From the NCBI RefSeq assembly GCF_038006045.1, contig NZ_JBBOUK010000001.1:909001-973000 (forward strand): a stretch of 64,000 nucleotides of DNA. The letters are read 5' to 3'. Shown here one piece after another: positions 26,583-34,710 of this stretch; position 1 is the first letter of the stretch; each line of letters opens with the position of its first letter. The position numbers and the translations under genes are program-made. The DNA comes from Exiguobacterium sp. FSL W8-0210. Lineage in GTDB: Bacteria; Bacillota; Bacilli; Exiguobacteriales; Exiguobacteriaceae. The notes under the pieces were generated by a model. It did no database searches and was not told where the DNA came from. It saw nothing but the letters and a program-made list of their open reading frames with translations.

Positions 26583-26747
26583 TTATGAGAAAAAAGAAGA
26601 GGCAAACATCACTACTGTATTTAAGTGAAATTAAAGAGAAAAAATCTAGGTTTTATTTTACTAGAAAAAGGTTAAGTAAGAGATAGAAGCGTTTTTCCGT
26701 TATTTTTTGTACGTCATGAAACCCAAAAAAGGAGAGAATCGACAGTC

Positions 26748-27257
26748 ATGTATACTTTTCGAAAATTAACTAAAGAGGATGCAGAACAATACTGGAATCT
26801 ACGCCTTGAGGGATTAAAGAATCATCCAGATGCTTTCGGTCATTCGTTTGACGATGAACAGCAAACCCCGCTCCGCGAAGTACGAGAAGGTCTAGAAGGA
26901 GAACCCGACTCCGATGAGATTTGGCTCGGTATGTTCGACGGCGATGTATTGTTTGGGTTTGGTCAGGTCAAGCCATACGAACTGTCACGTGAGTCGCACA
27001 AAGCGATGATTTCCGGAGTATATGTTTCGCCTGAATATCGTGGAGGGACCGGTCGTGCTCTAATGGAGGCCTTGATCGACGAGGCGAAGAAGTTACCAGA
27101 CGTTGAGCAAGTCATTCTTGCCGTATTATCAGGAAATGAAGCAGCGCAAAGTCTTTACGAATCGCTCGGCTTTGAAGTATATGCCGAAGATCCAGACTCT
27201 GTAAAATTAGAAGACGGCACATACCGCGATGATATTTGGATGAAAAAATACGTCTAA
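26748..27257 (+). CDS. GNAT family N-acetyltransferase
   Basis: A 169-residue single-domain acetyltransferase. The acetyl-CoA motif is recognisable as VSPEYRGGTGRALMEALIDEA (a variant of R/QxxGxG/A) near residue 95, followed by ILAVLSGNEAAQSLYESLGFE. The substrate is unknown. The gene stands alone with a strong RBS (AAAGGAGAG) and its own terminator. The encoded protein is unusually acidic. Confidence 0.85.
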   Translation: MYTFRKLTKEDAEQYWNLRLEGLKNHPDAFGHSFDDEQQTPLREVREGLEGEPDSDEIWLGMFDGDVLFGFGQVKPYELSRESHKAMISGVYVSPEYRGGTGRALMEALIDEAKKLPDVEQVILAVLSGNEAAQSLYESLGFEVYAEDPDSVKLEDGTYRDDIWMKKYV

Positions 27258-27277
27258 GTTCATTATATGGTGTGGAC

Positions 27278-27312
27278 AAAAAGCTGTAGCAAAAAAGTGC
27301 TACAGCTTTTTC
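27278..27312 (+). terminator. Terminator after the GNAT gene
   Basis: The perfect 13-bp stem AAAAAGCTGTAGC / GCTACAGCTTTTT. It could work in both directions. Confidence 0.92.
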
Positions 27313-27417
27313 GCGTAGTGCATATAGGATATCAGTACCGACAAAGAATGAATATTTGTTATCATGAAAACAAAGCGGATAGTACGGTGTAGTCCGATTG
27401 AAAGGGAGCGAATGAAC

Positions 27418-28455
27418 ATGAAAGAAGTCATACGTACGATTGAAGAGCTGGTCTCGATTCCAAGTCCGACAGGTTCGACGAAAGAAGCGATTACATATGT
27501 AGAAAAGCGTTTGGTTGCAGACGGGATCACGTATCGCAAACTTGAAAAGGGAGCGATCTTAGCGACTTTGCCTGGCGCTTCAAACCGTACACGATTGCTG
27601 ACGGCACACGTTGATACGTTAGGTGCAATGGTAAAAGAGATTTTACCAACGGGGCGACTCAGTTTATCACAGTTAGGTGGGTATGCTTGGACAGCGATCG
27701 AAGGAGAGAACTGTCTCATTCATAAGATGGACGGTCAAACGATTTCCGGTACGATTGTTTTCCATCATTCGAGTGTCCATACGTCACGCGAGACGAATAA
27801 AACGGAACGGTCCGCTGATAATATCGAAGTCCGACTTGATATTCGTTCGACGACAGCAGAAGAGACGCGCGTCGCGGGGATTGAAGTAGGAGACGTCGTG
27901 ACGTTTGATCCGCGTTTCCTCTATACGGAAACGGGATTCGTGAAATCGCGCCATCTCGATGATAAAGCATCGGTTGCTTTGTTGCTCGAATTGATTAAAG
28001 AATGGAAAACCATCGACCTGCCACACACGGTCCAGATCCTGATTTCAAATTATGAAGAGGTTGGGTTCGGTGGAAATGCTGGATTCACGGAAGAAGTCGC
28101 AGAATATATCGCGGTCGACATGGGGGCGTTAGGAGATGGTCAGCACTCTGACGAATTCACGGTCTCGATTTGTGCAAAAGACGGTTCCGGTCCGTATGAC
28201 TTAGGGTTACGTCATCAGCTAACACGTCTAGCACAACGCAATAGTATCCCATATAAAGTTGATATTTATCCGTTCTATAGTTCGGACGCTTCGGCAGCAG
28301 TGCGTGCGGGCCATGATGTTCGACACGGACTATTTGGTCCGGGGATTGAATCGAGCCATTCTTACGAGCGAACACATGAGACGTCATTACAAGCGACCTA
28401 TGATTTGCTACATGCGTATGTAAAGGAGCCGATGGTCGATGAAGACACTGTATGA
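27418..28455 (+). CDS. M42 family metallo-aminopeptidase
   Basis: A 345-residue cytosolic peptidase. The dimetal ligands are visible in TAHVDTLGAM, RHLDDKAS, NYEEVGFGG (catalytic Glu pair), VDMGALG and the C-terminal ESSHSYERTH. The family trims N-terminal residues from peptides in tetrahedral dodecamers. Exact specificity is unknown. The ATG at 27418 is chosen because AAAGGGAG lies 9 nt upstream. An ATG at 27412 is the alternative. Its end overlaps the yqgQ start by 17 nt. Confidence 0.88.
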   Translation: MKEVIRTIEELVSIPSPTGSTKEAITYVEKRLVADGITYRKLEKGAILATLPGASNRTRLLTAHVDTLGAMVKEILPTGRLSLSQLGGYAWTAIEGENCLIHKMDGQTISGTIVFHHSSVHTSRETNKTERSADNIEVRLDIRSTTAEETRVAGIEVGDVVTFDPRFLYTETGFVKSRHLDDKASVALLLELIKEWKTIDLPHTVQILISNYEEVGFGGNAGFTEEVAEYIAVDMGALGDGQHSDEFTVSICAKDGSGPYDLGLRHQLTRLAQRNSIPYKVDIYPFYSSDASAAVRAGHDVRHGLFGPGIESSHSYERTHETSLQATYDLLHAYVKEPMVDEDTV

Positions 28456-28642
28456 TGTACAACAGTTACTTAAGACGTACGGAACATTCATCTATCTAGG
28501 AGATCGAGCATCAGATATTGCGATGATGATGCTCGAACTTGATGAATTGCAAGAAGCAGGCGTTTTAGAGCAACGTCAGTATGATTCAGCAAAACTCATC
28601 TTACGACATGAGTTAAAACGTTCACAATCCGATAATGTTTAA
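28439..28642 (+). CDS. yqgQ: YqgQ family (DUF910) small protein
   Basis: A 67-residue helical protein beginning MKTLYDVQQLLKTYGTFIY, which closely resembles YqgQ of Bacillus. It has a three-helix bundle fold in the family and may bind nucleic acid. The function is unknown. It overlaps the peptidase gene by 17 nt and precedes glcK, as in B. subtilis yqgQ-glcK. Confidence 0.85.
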   Translation: MKTLYDVQQLLKTYGTFIYLGDRASDIAMMMLELDELQEAGVLEQRQYDSAKLILRHELKRSQSDNV

Positions 28643-28644
28643 GG

Positions 28645-28664
28645 TTGCGCAACCCTTTGCGCAA
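28645..28664. promoter_or_regulatory. Pair of TTGCGCAA palindromes upstream of glcK
   Basis: TTGCGCAA occurs at 28645-28652 and again at 28657-28664, spaced 12 bp. The two are perfect palindromes and suggest a dimer-of-dimers operator in the 83-nt yqgQ-glcK gap. The cognate factor is unknown. Confidence 0.4.
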
Positions 28665-28725
28665 TACGAGTGTGTCCGTTAAAATGAACAAGTAGACATT
28701 ATATGAGCATAGGGGAGACAGAGCA

Positions 28726-29676
28726 ATGAAATGGTTACTCGGCATTGATATCGGTGGAACGACAGTGAAGATGGCAATTTTGGATTTGCAAGGCATCATC
28801 GTGGAAAAATGGGAGATTGAGACGGTGATCCTGAATGATGGGGCACAAATTCCAGGAGATATTGCAAAATCATTCTTTGAGAAGTGTCAAAAAAGCGATA
28901 AACGACCAGAGGATTTCGTCGGAGCGGGAATCGGCGCGCCGGGATTCATCGACTTCAATACAGGTGTCGTCGAAAAGGCGGTCAACATCGGTTGGCATAA
29001 TTTTGAACTCGTCGGTGAATTCGAACGTTTGACAGGTTTACCGGCAGTACTTGAAAATGATGCAAATGCAGCAGCGATCGGTGAGATGTGGAAAGGTGCC
29101 GGTAGTGGCGCAACAGAATTACTCGCTGTCACACTTGGTACGGGTGTTGGTGGTGGTCTAATCACGAACGGACAAATCGTTCACGGTACGGTCGGAATGG
29201 CAGGAGAAATCGGTCATATCACGATGTTGCCTGAAGGTGGCGTCCTATGTGGATGTGGACGTAAAGGATGCCTTGAGACGATTGCTTCAGCAACGGGTAT
29301 CGCCCGTCTTGGTCTTGAGAAACGTAAAGGACAAGAAACACTACTGAATGACATTAAAGCAGTGACGGCGAAAGATGTATTTGAAGCATATGAGAAAGGC
29401 GATCGTATCGCAACGGATGTCGTAGAGGAAGTGACGTTCCACCTCGGACTTGCGATTTCGAATCTAGCAAATAGTATCAATCCGGAAATCATCGTCATCG
29501 GTGGTGGTGTCTCGAAAGCAGGTGAAACACTGCTTGCACCACTACGTCAGCAATTTGAACGGTTTGCGTTACCCCGTGTCTTTGGATCAACGACGTTCAA
29601 GATTGCTGAACTCGGAAACGATGCTGGAGTCATCGGGTGTGCATGGCTTGCTAAGCAAATGTTCTTGAAAAAATGA
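28726..29676 (+). CDS. glcK: Glucokinase, ROK family
   Basis: A 316-residue sugar kinase that phosphorylates intracellular glucose with ATP. It has the phosphate-binding DIGGTTVKMAI near residue 7, catalytic END (LENDANAAAIGE), LGTGVGGGLI and the ROK zinc motif with cysteines in CGCGRKGCLE. The RBS AGGGGAGA precedes the ATG. The gene order yqgQ-glcK and size match B. subtilis GlcK. It can feed glucose released by the window's amylase into glycolysis. Confidence 0.94.
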   Translation: MKWLLGIDIGGTTVKMAILDLQGIIVEKWEIETVILNDGAQIPGDIAKSFFEKCQKSDKRPEDFVGAGIGAPGFIDFNTGVVEKAVNIGWHNFELVGEFERLTGLPAVLENDANAAAIGEMWKGAGSGATELLAVTLGTGVGGGLITNGQIVHGTVGMAGEIGHITMLPEGGVLCGCGRKGCLETIASATGIARLGLEKRKGQETLLNDIKAVTAKDVFEAYEKGDRIATDVVEEVTFHLGLAISNLANSINPEIIVIGGGVSKAGETLLAPLRQQFERFALPRVFGSTTFKIAELGNDAGVIGCAWLAKQMFLKK

Positions 29677-29693
29677 TAATATTCAATTTCAAT

Positions 29694-29724
29694 GAAAGGT
29701 TCGCTCCGGCGAATCTTTTTTTTG
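29694..29724 (+). terminator. Terminator after glcK
   Basis: The stem AAAGGTTCGC / GCGAATCTTT with a TCCG loop is followed by a T run. Confidence 0.85.
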
Positions 29725-29892
29725 TTTACAAACGTATAGTAATTGTGTGATTGTTAAGTATCTTCCGGATTCCGGTTGCATTTTTGTAAAACTAAGCGTA
29801 AAATTTTCACGTGATATGGGTATATTTACATTATGATGTAAGTTGTGTGAACTGAAAGCAGAAAGCACATGTAAATTAGGAGGCAGGTTTTT

Positions 29893-31818
29893 ATGCAGCA
29901 AGACGCAAACATCTGGTCGCGAATGCGCCTAAAGATGGGGCAAGGCGTTCGCAGTACTTATAAAGAGCATAAGCTCTTTTGGATTGCGACCTTATTGATT
30001 TGGTTAAAAACGTATTTAGCGTATACACTTTTCTTCAACGTTCCCGTAACGAATTCCGCGCAAGCATTCATTCTACTAATTAATCCAATTAGTTCAGCGC
30101 TCTTCATGTTTGGATTTAGCTTCTTCTTCCGAGGAAATGTCCAAAAATGGTTCATCTACGGTACACTGTTCGTCGCAACCATCATTTTATATGCGGACAT
30201 CATTTTTTTCCGCTTCTTTAATGATTACTTGACGTTGCCAGTATTGTTCCAAACTTCGAATGCAGAGACGGTTTCAGCTTCACTCGCATCGCTTTTAAGT
30301 TGGGCTGATTTACTGATCGTCGGCGATTTGATCATCTTACCATTTTTCTTACGGAAAATGGACATGTCCAAAAACGTCGCGTCACGTGGACGCGCAATTC
30401 TTGCATTCGTCGCAGCAGTCGTCGTCTTCCTTGGAAACTTGACGCTTGCTGAGACAGAACGTCCAGAATTATTGACACGTGCCTTTGACCGGGAATTACT
30501 CGTTAAGAACATCGGAACATTTAACTTCCATATGTATGACGCACTCATCCAGTCGAAGACATCTGCGCAAAAAGCACTTGCGGATAGCTCTGAGTTATCA
30601 GAAGTCCAAAACTTCATCGATTCGAAGCATGCTGCAGCCAATCCGGCGATGTTCGGCAAGTATAAAGGTAAGAACGTCATCGTCATCTCGTTTGAGTCAG
30701 CTCAATCATTTGCCGTTGGTTTAAAAGCACCAAACGGTCAAGAAATTACACCGAACTTGAATAAATTGATCAAGGAATCCCATTCATGGGATAACTTCTA
30801 TCACAACACAGGACAAGGGAAAACGTCAGATGCTGAGTTCATTCTTGAGAATTCGATCTATCCACTTGGTCGTGGATCTGCATTCTTTACGAACGGAGAG
30901 AACGAATTCCGTGCAACACCTGAGATGTTGAAAGAAGATGGCTATTACTCAGCTGTTTTCCATGCGAATAACAAGTCATTCTGGAACCGGGACATCGTCT
31001 ACAACAGTTTCGGCGTAGATCGTTTCTTCTCGGAGACGGATTATGATTTAGGGGATCCAGCAGATTTGACGGAGTGGGGCTTACTCGATGACAAGTTCTT
31101 TGAACAGTCACTTCCGATGTTAAAAGATTTACCACGTCCGTTTTATTCGAAATTCATTACGTTAACGAACCACTATCCATTCGAGATGCCAAAACCAGAA
31201 GATGAACTCGTACCACCGCTAGAAACGAGTTCTACGACACTGAACCACTACGTTCAGGCGCTAGCGTATCAAGATATGGCACTCGGTAAGTTCATCGAAG
31301 GTCTCAAAAAAGATGGTACGTGGGATGATACGATCTTCATGGTATACGGTGACCATTACGGTATTTCAACAAACCATAATGCTGCGATGGCAGAACTCAT
31401 GAACAAAGATGAGTTGACTCCATATGACGTTGCGCAACTGCAACGTGTACCGTTTGTCATTCATTTACCGGGTCAAACGAAGGGTGTCAAACACGAAAAT
31501 GTTGCGAGTCAAATCGATATCAAACCAACATTGCTTCACCTGTTAGGTCATGATTTCAAGAATGAGATCTTGTTCGGTACCGATCTCTTCTCAAAACAAC
31601 ATAAAGACTATGCGTTGTTCCGTGACGGTTCTGTCGTAACAGATAAGACGGTCTACACGCAAGAAACATGTTATGACCGTAAGACAGGAGAAGAAGTGAA
31701 GGACGGGGAACAAGCGGAAATGTGTAAACAATCTACGAAACAATCTGAGAAAGAATTAGGACTCTCAGATAAAGTCATCTATGGCGACTTGCTACGTTTC
31801 CTTCAAACTTCAAAATAA
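29893..31818 (+). CDS. LTA synthase family phosphoglycerol transferase
   Basis: A 641-residue membrane sulfatase-like enzyme. Five N-terminal helices (to about residue 190) anchor an extracellular catalytic domain. The nucleophile T311 in TGQGKTSDAEF and metal-site motifs ISFESAQ and YGDHYGIS are intact. It should polymerise or prime glycerol phosphate from phosphatidylglycerol for lipoteichoic acid. The position after glcK equals B. subtilis YqgS, a paralog of LtaS. Whether this is the main synthase or a primase/stress paralog cannot be decided here. The RBS is AGGAGG. A TTACA-N6-TGTAA dyad lies 50 nt upstream. Confidence 0.9.
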   Translation: MQQDANIWSRMRLKMGQGVRSTYKEHKLFWIATLLIWLKTYLAYTLFFNVPVTNSAQAFILLINPISSALFMFGFSFFFRGNVQKWFIYGTLFVATIILYADIIFFRFFNDYLTLPVLFQTSNAETVSASLASLLSWADLLIVGDLIILPFFLRKMDMSKNVASRGRAILAFVAAVVVFLGNLTLAETERPELLTRAFDRELLVKNIGTFNFHMYDALIQSKTSAQKALADSSELSEVQNFIDSKHAAANPAMFGKYKGKNVIVISFESAQSFAVGLKAPNGQEITPNLNKLIKESHSWDNFYHNTGQGKTSDAEFILENSIYPLGRGSAFFTNGENEFRATPEMLKEDGYYSAVFHANNKSFWNRDIVYNSFGVDRFFSETDYDLGDPADLTEWGLLDDKFFEQSLPMLKDLPRPFYSKFITLTNHYPFEMPKPEDELVPPLETSSTTLNHYVQALAYQDMALGKFIEGLKKDGTWDDTIFMVYGDHYGISTNHNAAMAELMNKDELTPYDVAQLQRVPFVIHLPGQTKGVKHENVASQIDIKPTLLHLLGHDFKNEILFGTDLFSKQHKDYALFRDGSVVTDKTVYTQETCYDRKTGEEVKDGEQAEMCKQSTKQSEKELGLSDKVIYGDLLRFLQTSK

Positions 31819-31832
31819 GTAAGATAATACTG

Positions 31833-31868
31833 AGAGTAGGTCTACGTTCTAGTAGGTCTACTCTTTTT
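31833..31868 (+). terminator. Terminator after the LTA synthase gene
   Basis: AGAGTAG pairs with CTACTCT around a GT-rich loop, with five T after the stem. Confidence 0.7.
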
Positions 31869-31878
31869 ATAAAATAAC

Positions 31879-31911
31879 AAAAAAGAGAGATGCTCGAGGC
31901 ACCTCTCTTTT
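31879..31911 (-). terminator. Terminator after the yqgW-like gene
   Basis: On the minus strand, the stem AAAGAGAGGTGC / GCATCTCTCTTT is followed by TTTT. Confidence 0.85.
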
Positions 31912-31923
31912 AGCGTACTCTGA

Positions 31924-32103
31924 TTACGATGGAATACCGCCGTAAATCAATGTCGCAATCCCAAACCAGCCGAATAAGACGACAGTTAGGGCCGCGAATA
32001 CGAGTGGAAACATTTGGCGTTTCTTAAGTGAACGAACGACGGCCCAAACACCGACGAGTGCGACGAAGAAGAAAAGCCAACCGATTGGTTGATCCAAATG
32101 CAT
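31924..32103 (-). CDS. yqgW: DUF2759 small membrane protein, YqgW-like
   Basis: A 59-residue protein with two membrane helices and the YqgW pattern VVRSLKKRQMFPLVFA and VLFGWFGIATLI. The function is unknown. The ATG at 32103 is preferred because GGGGGAG lies 6 nt upstream. An upstream ATG at 32124 would overlap that ribosome site. It is transcribed divergently from the metallo-beta-lactamase-fold gene, as in B. subtilis yqgW-yqgX. Confidence 0.78.
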   Translation of the reverse strand: MHLDQPIGWLFFFVALVGVWAVVRSLKKRQMFPLVFAALTVVLFGWFGIATLIYGGIPS

Positions 32104-32271
32104 GACGTACTCCCCCTTAAACAATCACGTTATGAATTTCACGAAGATTTCACTTAAATCTCACTTTTTAGTTTATCCGACTCGCGGGATAAAGTCGAGA
32201 GGGCGTTGCAGGAACTTTCGACAATTTCGTGTATAGTAGGAGAAGAGTCTATTGTAAAGGGGGTTTATAGA

Positions 32272-32889
32272 ATGGAAATCGTAATGATCACTTCCGGTAT
32301 GGCATCTGAGAATGGTTATTTGTTATTTAAAGATAAGGAATGTCTCGTCATTGATCCGGGTACAGAAGATATGCGGTTTTTCGATGAGATTGAAAGTCGG
32401 GGAGCAACATTAAAAGCGATTTTGTTGACGCATGCGCATTTTGACCACATTGGTGGTGTGGATATGTTACGACGCTTCACGGAAGCCCCTGTCTACGTGC
32501 ATCCGGAAGAAGCAGGATGGCTCGGTAATCCAGAATGGAATGGTTCAGCAAAATTCGGAATGCCACCGATGCGGATGAAACCAGCGGATCATTTGTTGCA
32601 ACCAGGACGATTGACGATCGGTAGCTTTTCGATGCATGTACTTGAGACGCCAGGACACTCACCAGGAAGTGTGACGTTCTACTTTAAAGGAGAACGGATC
32701 GCGTTCGGTGGAGATCTCCTGTTCCAGCAAGGCGTCGGACGAACGGATCTATACGGTGGGGATCAAGACGTGTTGATGCGTTCACTGGATCGACTCATCG
32801 CGGAACTACCGGCAGATACGACGATTTATCCAGGGCATGGTCCGAGTACGACGATTCGTCAAGAAATGAAGTCGAATCCATTCCTCTGA
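32272..32889 (+). CDS. yqgX: Metallo-beta-lactamase-fold hydrolase, YqgX-like
   Basis: A 205-residue glyoxalase II-like hydrolase. The metal motif THAHFDHIGG is near residue 52, with further ligands in ETPGHSPGS, GGDLLF and YPGHGPST. It probably hydrolyses a thioester such as a bacillithiol conjugate, which is plausible since Firmicutes use bacillithiol, but this is not shown. The ATG at 32272 has AAAGGGGG upstream. A terminator shared with the convergent yqgY follows. Confidence 0.86.
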   Translation: MEIVMITSGMASENGYLLFKDKECLVIDPGTEDMRFFDEIESRGATLKAILLTHAHFDHIGGVDMLRRFTEAPVYVHPEEAGWLGNPEWNGSAKFGMPPMRMKPADHLLQPGRLTIGSFSMHVLETPGHSPGSVTFYFKGERIAFGGDLLFQQGVGRTDLYGGDQDVLMRSLDRLIAELPADTTIYPGHGPSTTIRQEMKSNPFL

Positions 32890-32891
32890 CT

Positions 32892-32928
32892 AAAAAAACT
32901 CGCCATCCAAAAGGATGACGAGTTTTTT
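32892..32928. terminator. Bidirectional terminator between yqgX and yqgY
   Basis: AAAAAACTCG(C)CATCC and GGATG(A)CGAGTTTTTT form a 15-bp stem with A and T runs on both sides, serving the convergent pair. Confidence 0.92.
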
Positions 32929-32930
32929 CA

Positions 32931-33194
32931 TTACATCTGGAAGTTCGACCAGTACGTAAAGACGATGAAAAATACAGTTAAGTAAGCTCCAAAGATATAG
33001 ACATACGTTTTTTCAGTTAAGCGCAAGTAACCGAGCGCTGCAAAAAATACAGTTTGTGCTAAGAAGACGAAGCCCATGACTAAAAATGAATCCGTATGCT
33101 CACTTGAGCTTGCATCGCCACCCAATGCGCCGATAAATGCCATGACTGCGATGATACCAGTCCAGAAACCGAGTACGCGGTACATTCTCCCCAT
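32931..33194 (-). CDS. yqgY: DUF2626 small membrane protein, YqgY-like
   Basis: An 87-residue protein with three hydrophobic segments, starting MGRMYRVLGFWTGIIAVMAF. It matches YqgY of Bacillus in size, hydrophobic pattern and gene position. The function is unknown. The first ATG is used because AGGGGG lies 8 nt upstream. It ends at the bidirectional terminator. Confidence 0.8.
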   Translation of the reverse strand: MGRMYRVLGFWTGIIAVMAFIGALGGDASSSEHTDSFLVMGFVFLAQTVFFAALGYLRLTEKTYVYIFGAYLTVFFIVFTYWSNFQM

Positions 33195-33326
33195 TCCTAT
33201 AACCCCCTAAATCCGACAGATAGTCAATATACGTACTTATTTTACCAAGCAAACAATCATCCGTCCATCCTGTTCTAGTGATTGTTAAGGAATAACTGTG
33301 AACAAAAGATGAAGTTTCAAAAAAAG

Positions 33327-33378
33327 TTGTACAATAGTTGTACAAAATGTGTACAAAGTCAAAATGGCATGCTATAGT
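33327..33378 (+). promoter_or_regulatory. mgsR promoter overlapped by three TTGTACAA repeats
   Basis: TTGTACAA 33327-33334, TTGTACAA 33338-33345 and GTGTACAA 33349-33356 start exactly 11 bp apart. The third covers the -35 (TGTACA 33350-33355), which is 17 bp from a -10 TATAGT at 33373-33378. The layout suggests cooperative repressor binding on one DNA face. Confidence 0.6.
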
Positions 33379-33418
33379 AACTGTAATGAAACCCCACACT
33401 TTGAGAGGAGGAGCAAAA

Positions 33419-33805
33419 ATGACGAATGAACTAGTCTTTTTCACATATCCAAGTTGTACATCATGTCGTAAAACGAAATCATGGTTAAAAGAGGAACATG
33501 TTGATGTAGAGGAACGTCATCTGTTCAGAAATGCTCCAACAGTTGATGAACTCATGGAACTGTTGAAATTATCGACGGATGGGATTGAAAGTTTGCTCGC
33601 AACACGCAGTCAAGCCTTCAAAGATCTCGGCATTGATATTGAAGACATGAAACTCAGTGAGTTATTACGCCTCATGAGTGACAATCCGAAATTATTACGC
33701 CGTCCAATCATCACTGATGGAAAACAACTTGTTATCGGATACGATAAACCAGGTCTTGAGACATTGGCGAAGCGTAAACATCGGACAATTGCACACGTAT
33801 CGTAA
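33419..33805 (+). CDS. mgsR: Spx/ArsC-family transcriptional regulator, MgsR-like
   Basis: A 128-residue thioredoxin-fold protein of the Spx/MgsR/YusI family. The redox CxxC is in YPSCTSCRKTK (residues 12-15 region), and RRPIITDGKQLVIGYD matches MgsR. MgsR binds the RNA polymerase alpha subunit and activates a stress subregulon in B. subtilis. The cysteine pair forms the redox switch. The ATG at 33419 has a near-perfect GAGGAGG. Position just upstream of comGA matches B. subtilis YqgZ. The promoter carries three 11-bp-phased repeats. Confidence 0.88.
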   Translation: MTNELVFFTYPSCTSCRKTKSWLKEEHVDVEERHLFRNAPTVDELMELLKLSTDGIESLLATRSQAFKDLGIDIEDMKLSELLRLMSDNPKLLRRPIITDGKQLVIGYDKPGLETLAKRKHRTIAHVS

Positions 33806-33806
33806 A

Positions 33807-33838
33807 GAAGCCGGTTTGGTCGGCTTCTTTTTTTTGTG
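33807..33838 (+). terminator. Terminator between mgsR and comGA
   Basis: The stem AAGAAGCCG / CGGCTTCTT with a 7-nt loop and eight T, only 30 nt before comGA. Confidence 0.9.
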
Positions 33839-33867
33839 TATTGTTTGCGGTAAGGAGGTGAAGAGAA

Positions 33868-34710
33868 ATGAAGGAATGGACGACACAACTCATGGAACGA
33901 TTCGAATCACTTGGTGCAACAGATGTTCATTTCGTACCGAATGAAGCTTGCGTCCGAATCGTTTGTCGAACAGGTGACGGTTTGTGTGAACAAGAAGAGG
34001 TAGAACTCACGCGTTACCGGACACTTGTCAGTCATGTCCGCTATGAGGCGAACTTAAAGGAACAGAACGAGCGGATTCCGCAAAGTGGTTTGTATCCGCA
34101 CGGGAAAAAGGGCATGCGCGTCTCGTTGTTACCGAGTCGACAAGGAGATGCAATGTCGTGGCGATTTTATCGTTCGACGGTCTCTCAAGAAACGGCTTTA
34201 CGAACGTTACACGATCAATTGGACTTCGCTTGGTTAGCTGAACAACGACACGGGTGTATCGTCATTTCTGGATCGACAGGCGCAGGAAAGACGACGATGT
34301 TATATTCCTTGATGAGTGCGATGGAAGAAAAACGAATCATCTCGATTGAAGATCCGGTGGAGTGTACGGTACCAAACGTCTTGCAACTGGAACTAAATGA
34401 AAAAGCAGGGTTCACTGCTACGCGATGTTTTGAAGAAATATTGCGAGCGGATCCGGATTGGATTGCTTTTGGTGAGGTGCGGACGAGAGAGGCAGCACGT
34501 TTGACGATGAATGCCGCACTTAGTGGTCACGTCGTGTTGTTTACGTTACACGCTGGAAGTATTGATGAGGCGCGATTGCGATTGCGCAGTTTAGGTATCG
34601 AAGAGTCAGAACTGGCTGTCTGTCAACGCATCATTCATCTCGAGCGAAAAGGAGAGGATGTCCGCTGTACCGTCAGAAACTTACAAGCCGCGATCAAAGT
34701 CGGTTCTTAA
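33868..34710 (+). CDS. comGA: Competence pseudopilus ATPase ComGA
   Basis: A 280-residue secretion/traffic ATPase of the GspE/PilB type. It has Walker A GSTGAGKTTMLYS, the acidic ISIEDPVE, Walker B region DWIAFGEVRTREAA and the LSGHVVLFTLHAG histidine loop. It powers assembly of the transformation pseudopilus at the membrane's inner face. It is shorter than B. subtilis ComGA (about 356), lacking part of the N-terminal extension. The RBS TAAGGAGGTGA is ideal. It is the first of seven overlapping com genes. Confidence 0.93.
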   Translation: MKEWTTQLMERFESLGATDVHFVPNEACVRIVCRTGDGLCEQEEVELTRYRTLVSHVRYEANLKEQNERIPQSGLYPHGKKGMRVSLLPSRQGDAMSWRFYRSTVSQETALRTLHDQLDFAWLAEQRHGCIVISGSTGAGKTTMLYSLMSAMEEKRIISIEDPVECTVPNVLQLELNEKAGFTATRCFEEILRADPDWIAFGEVRTREAARLTMNAALSGHVVLFTLHAGSIDEARLRLRSLGIEESELAVCQRIIHLERKGEDVRCTVRNLQAAIKVGS

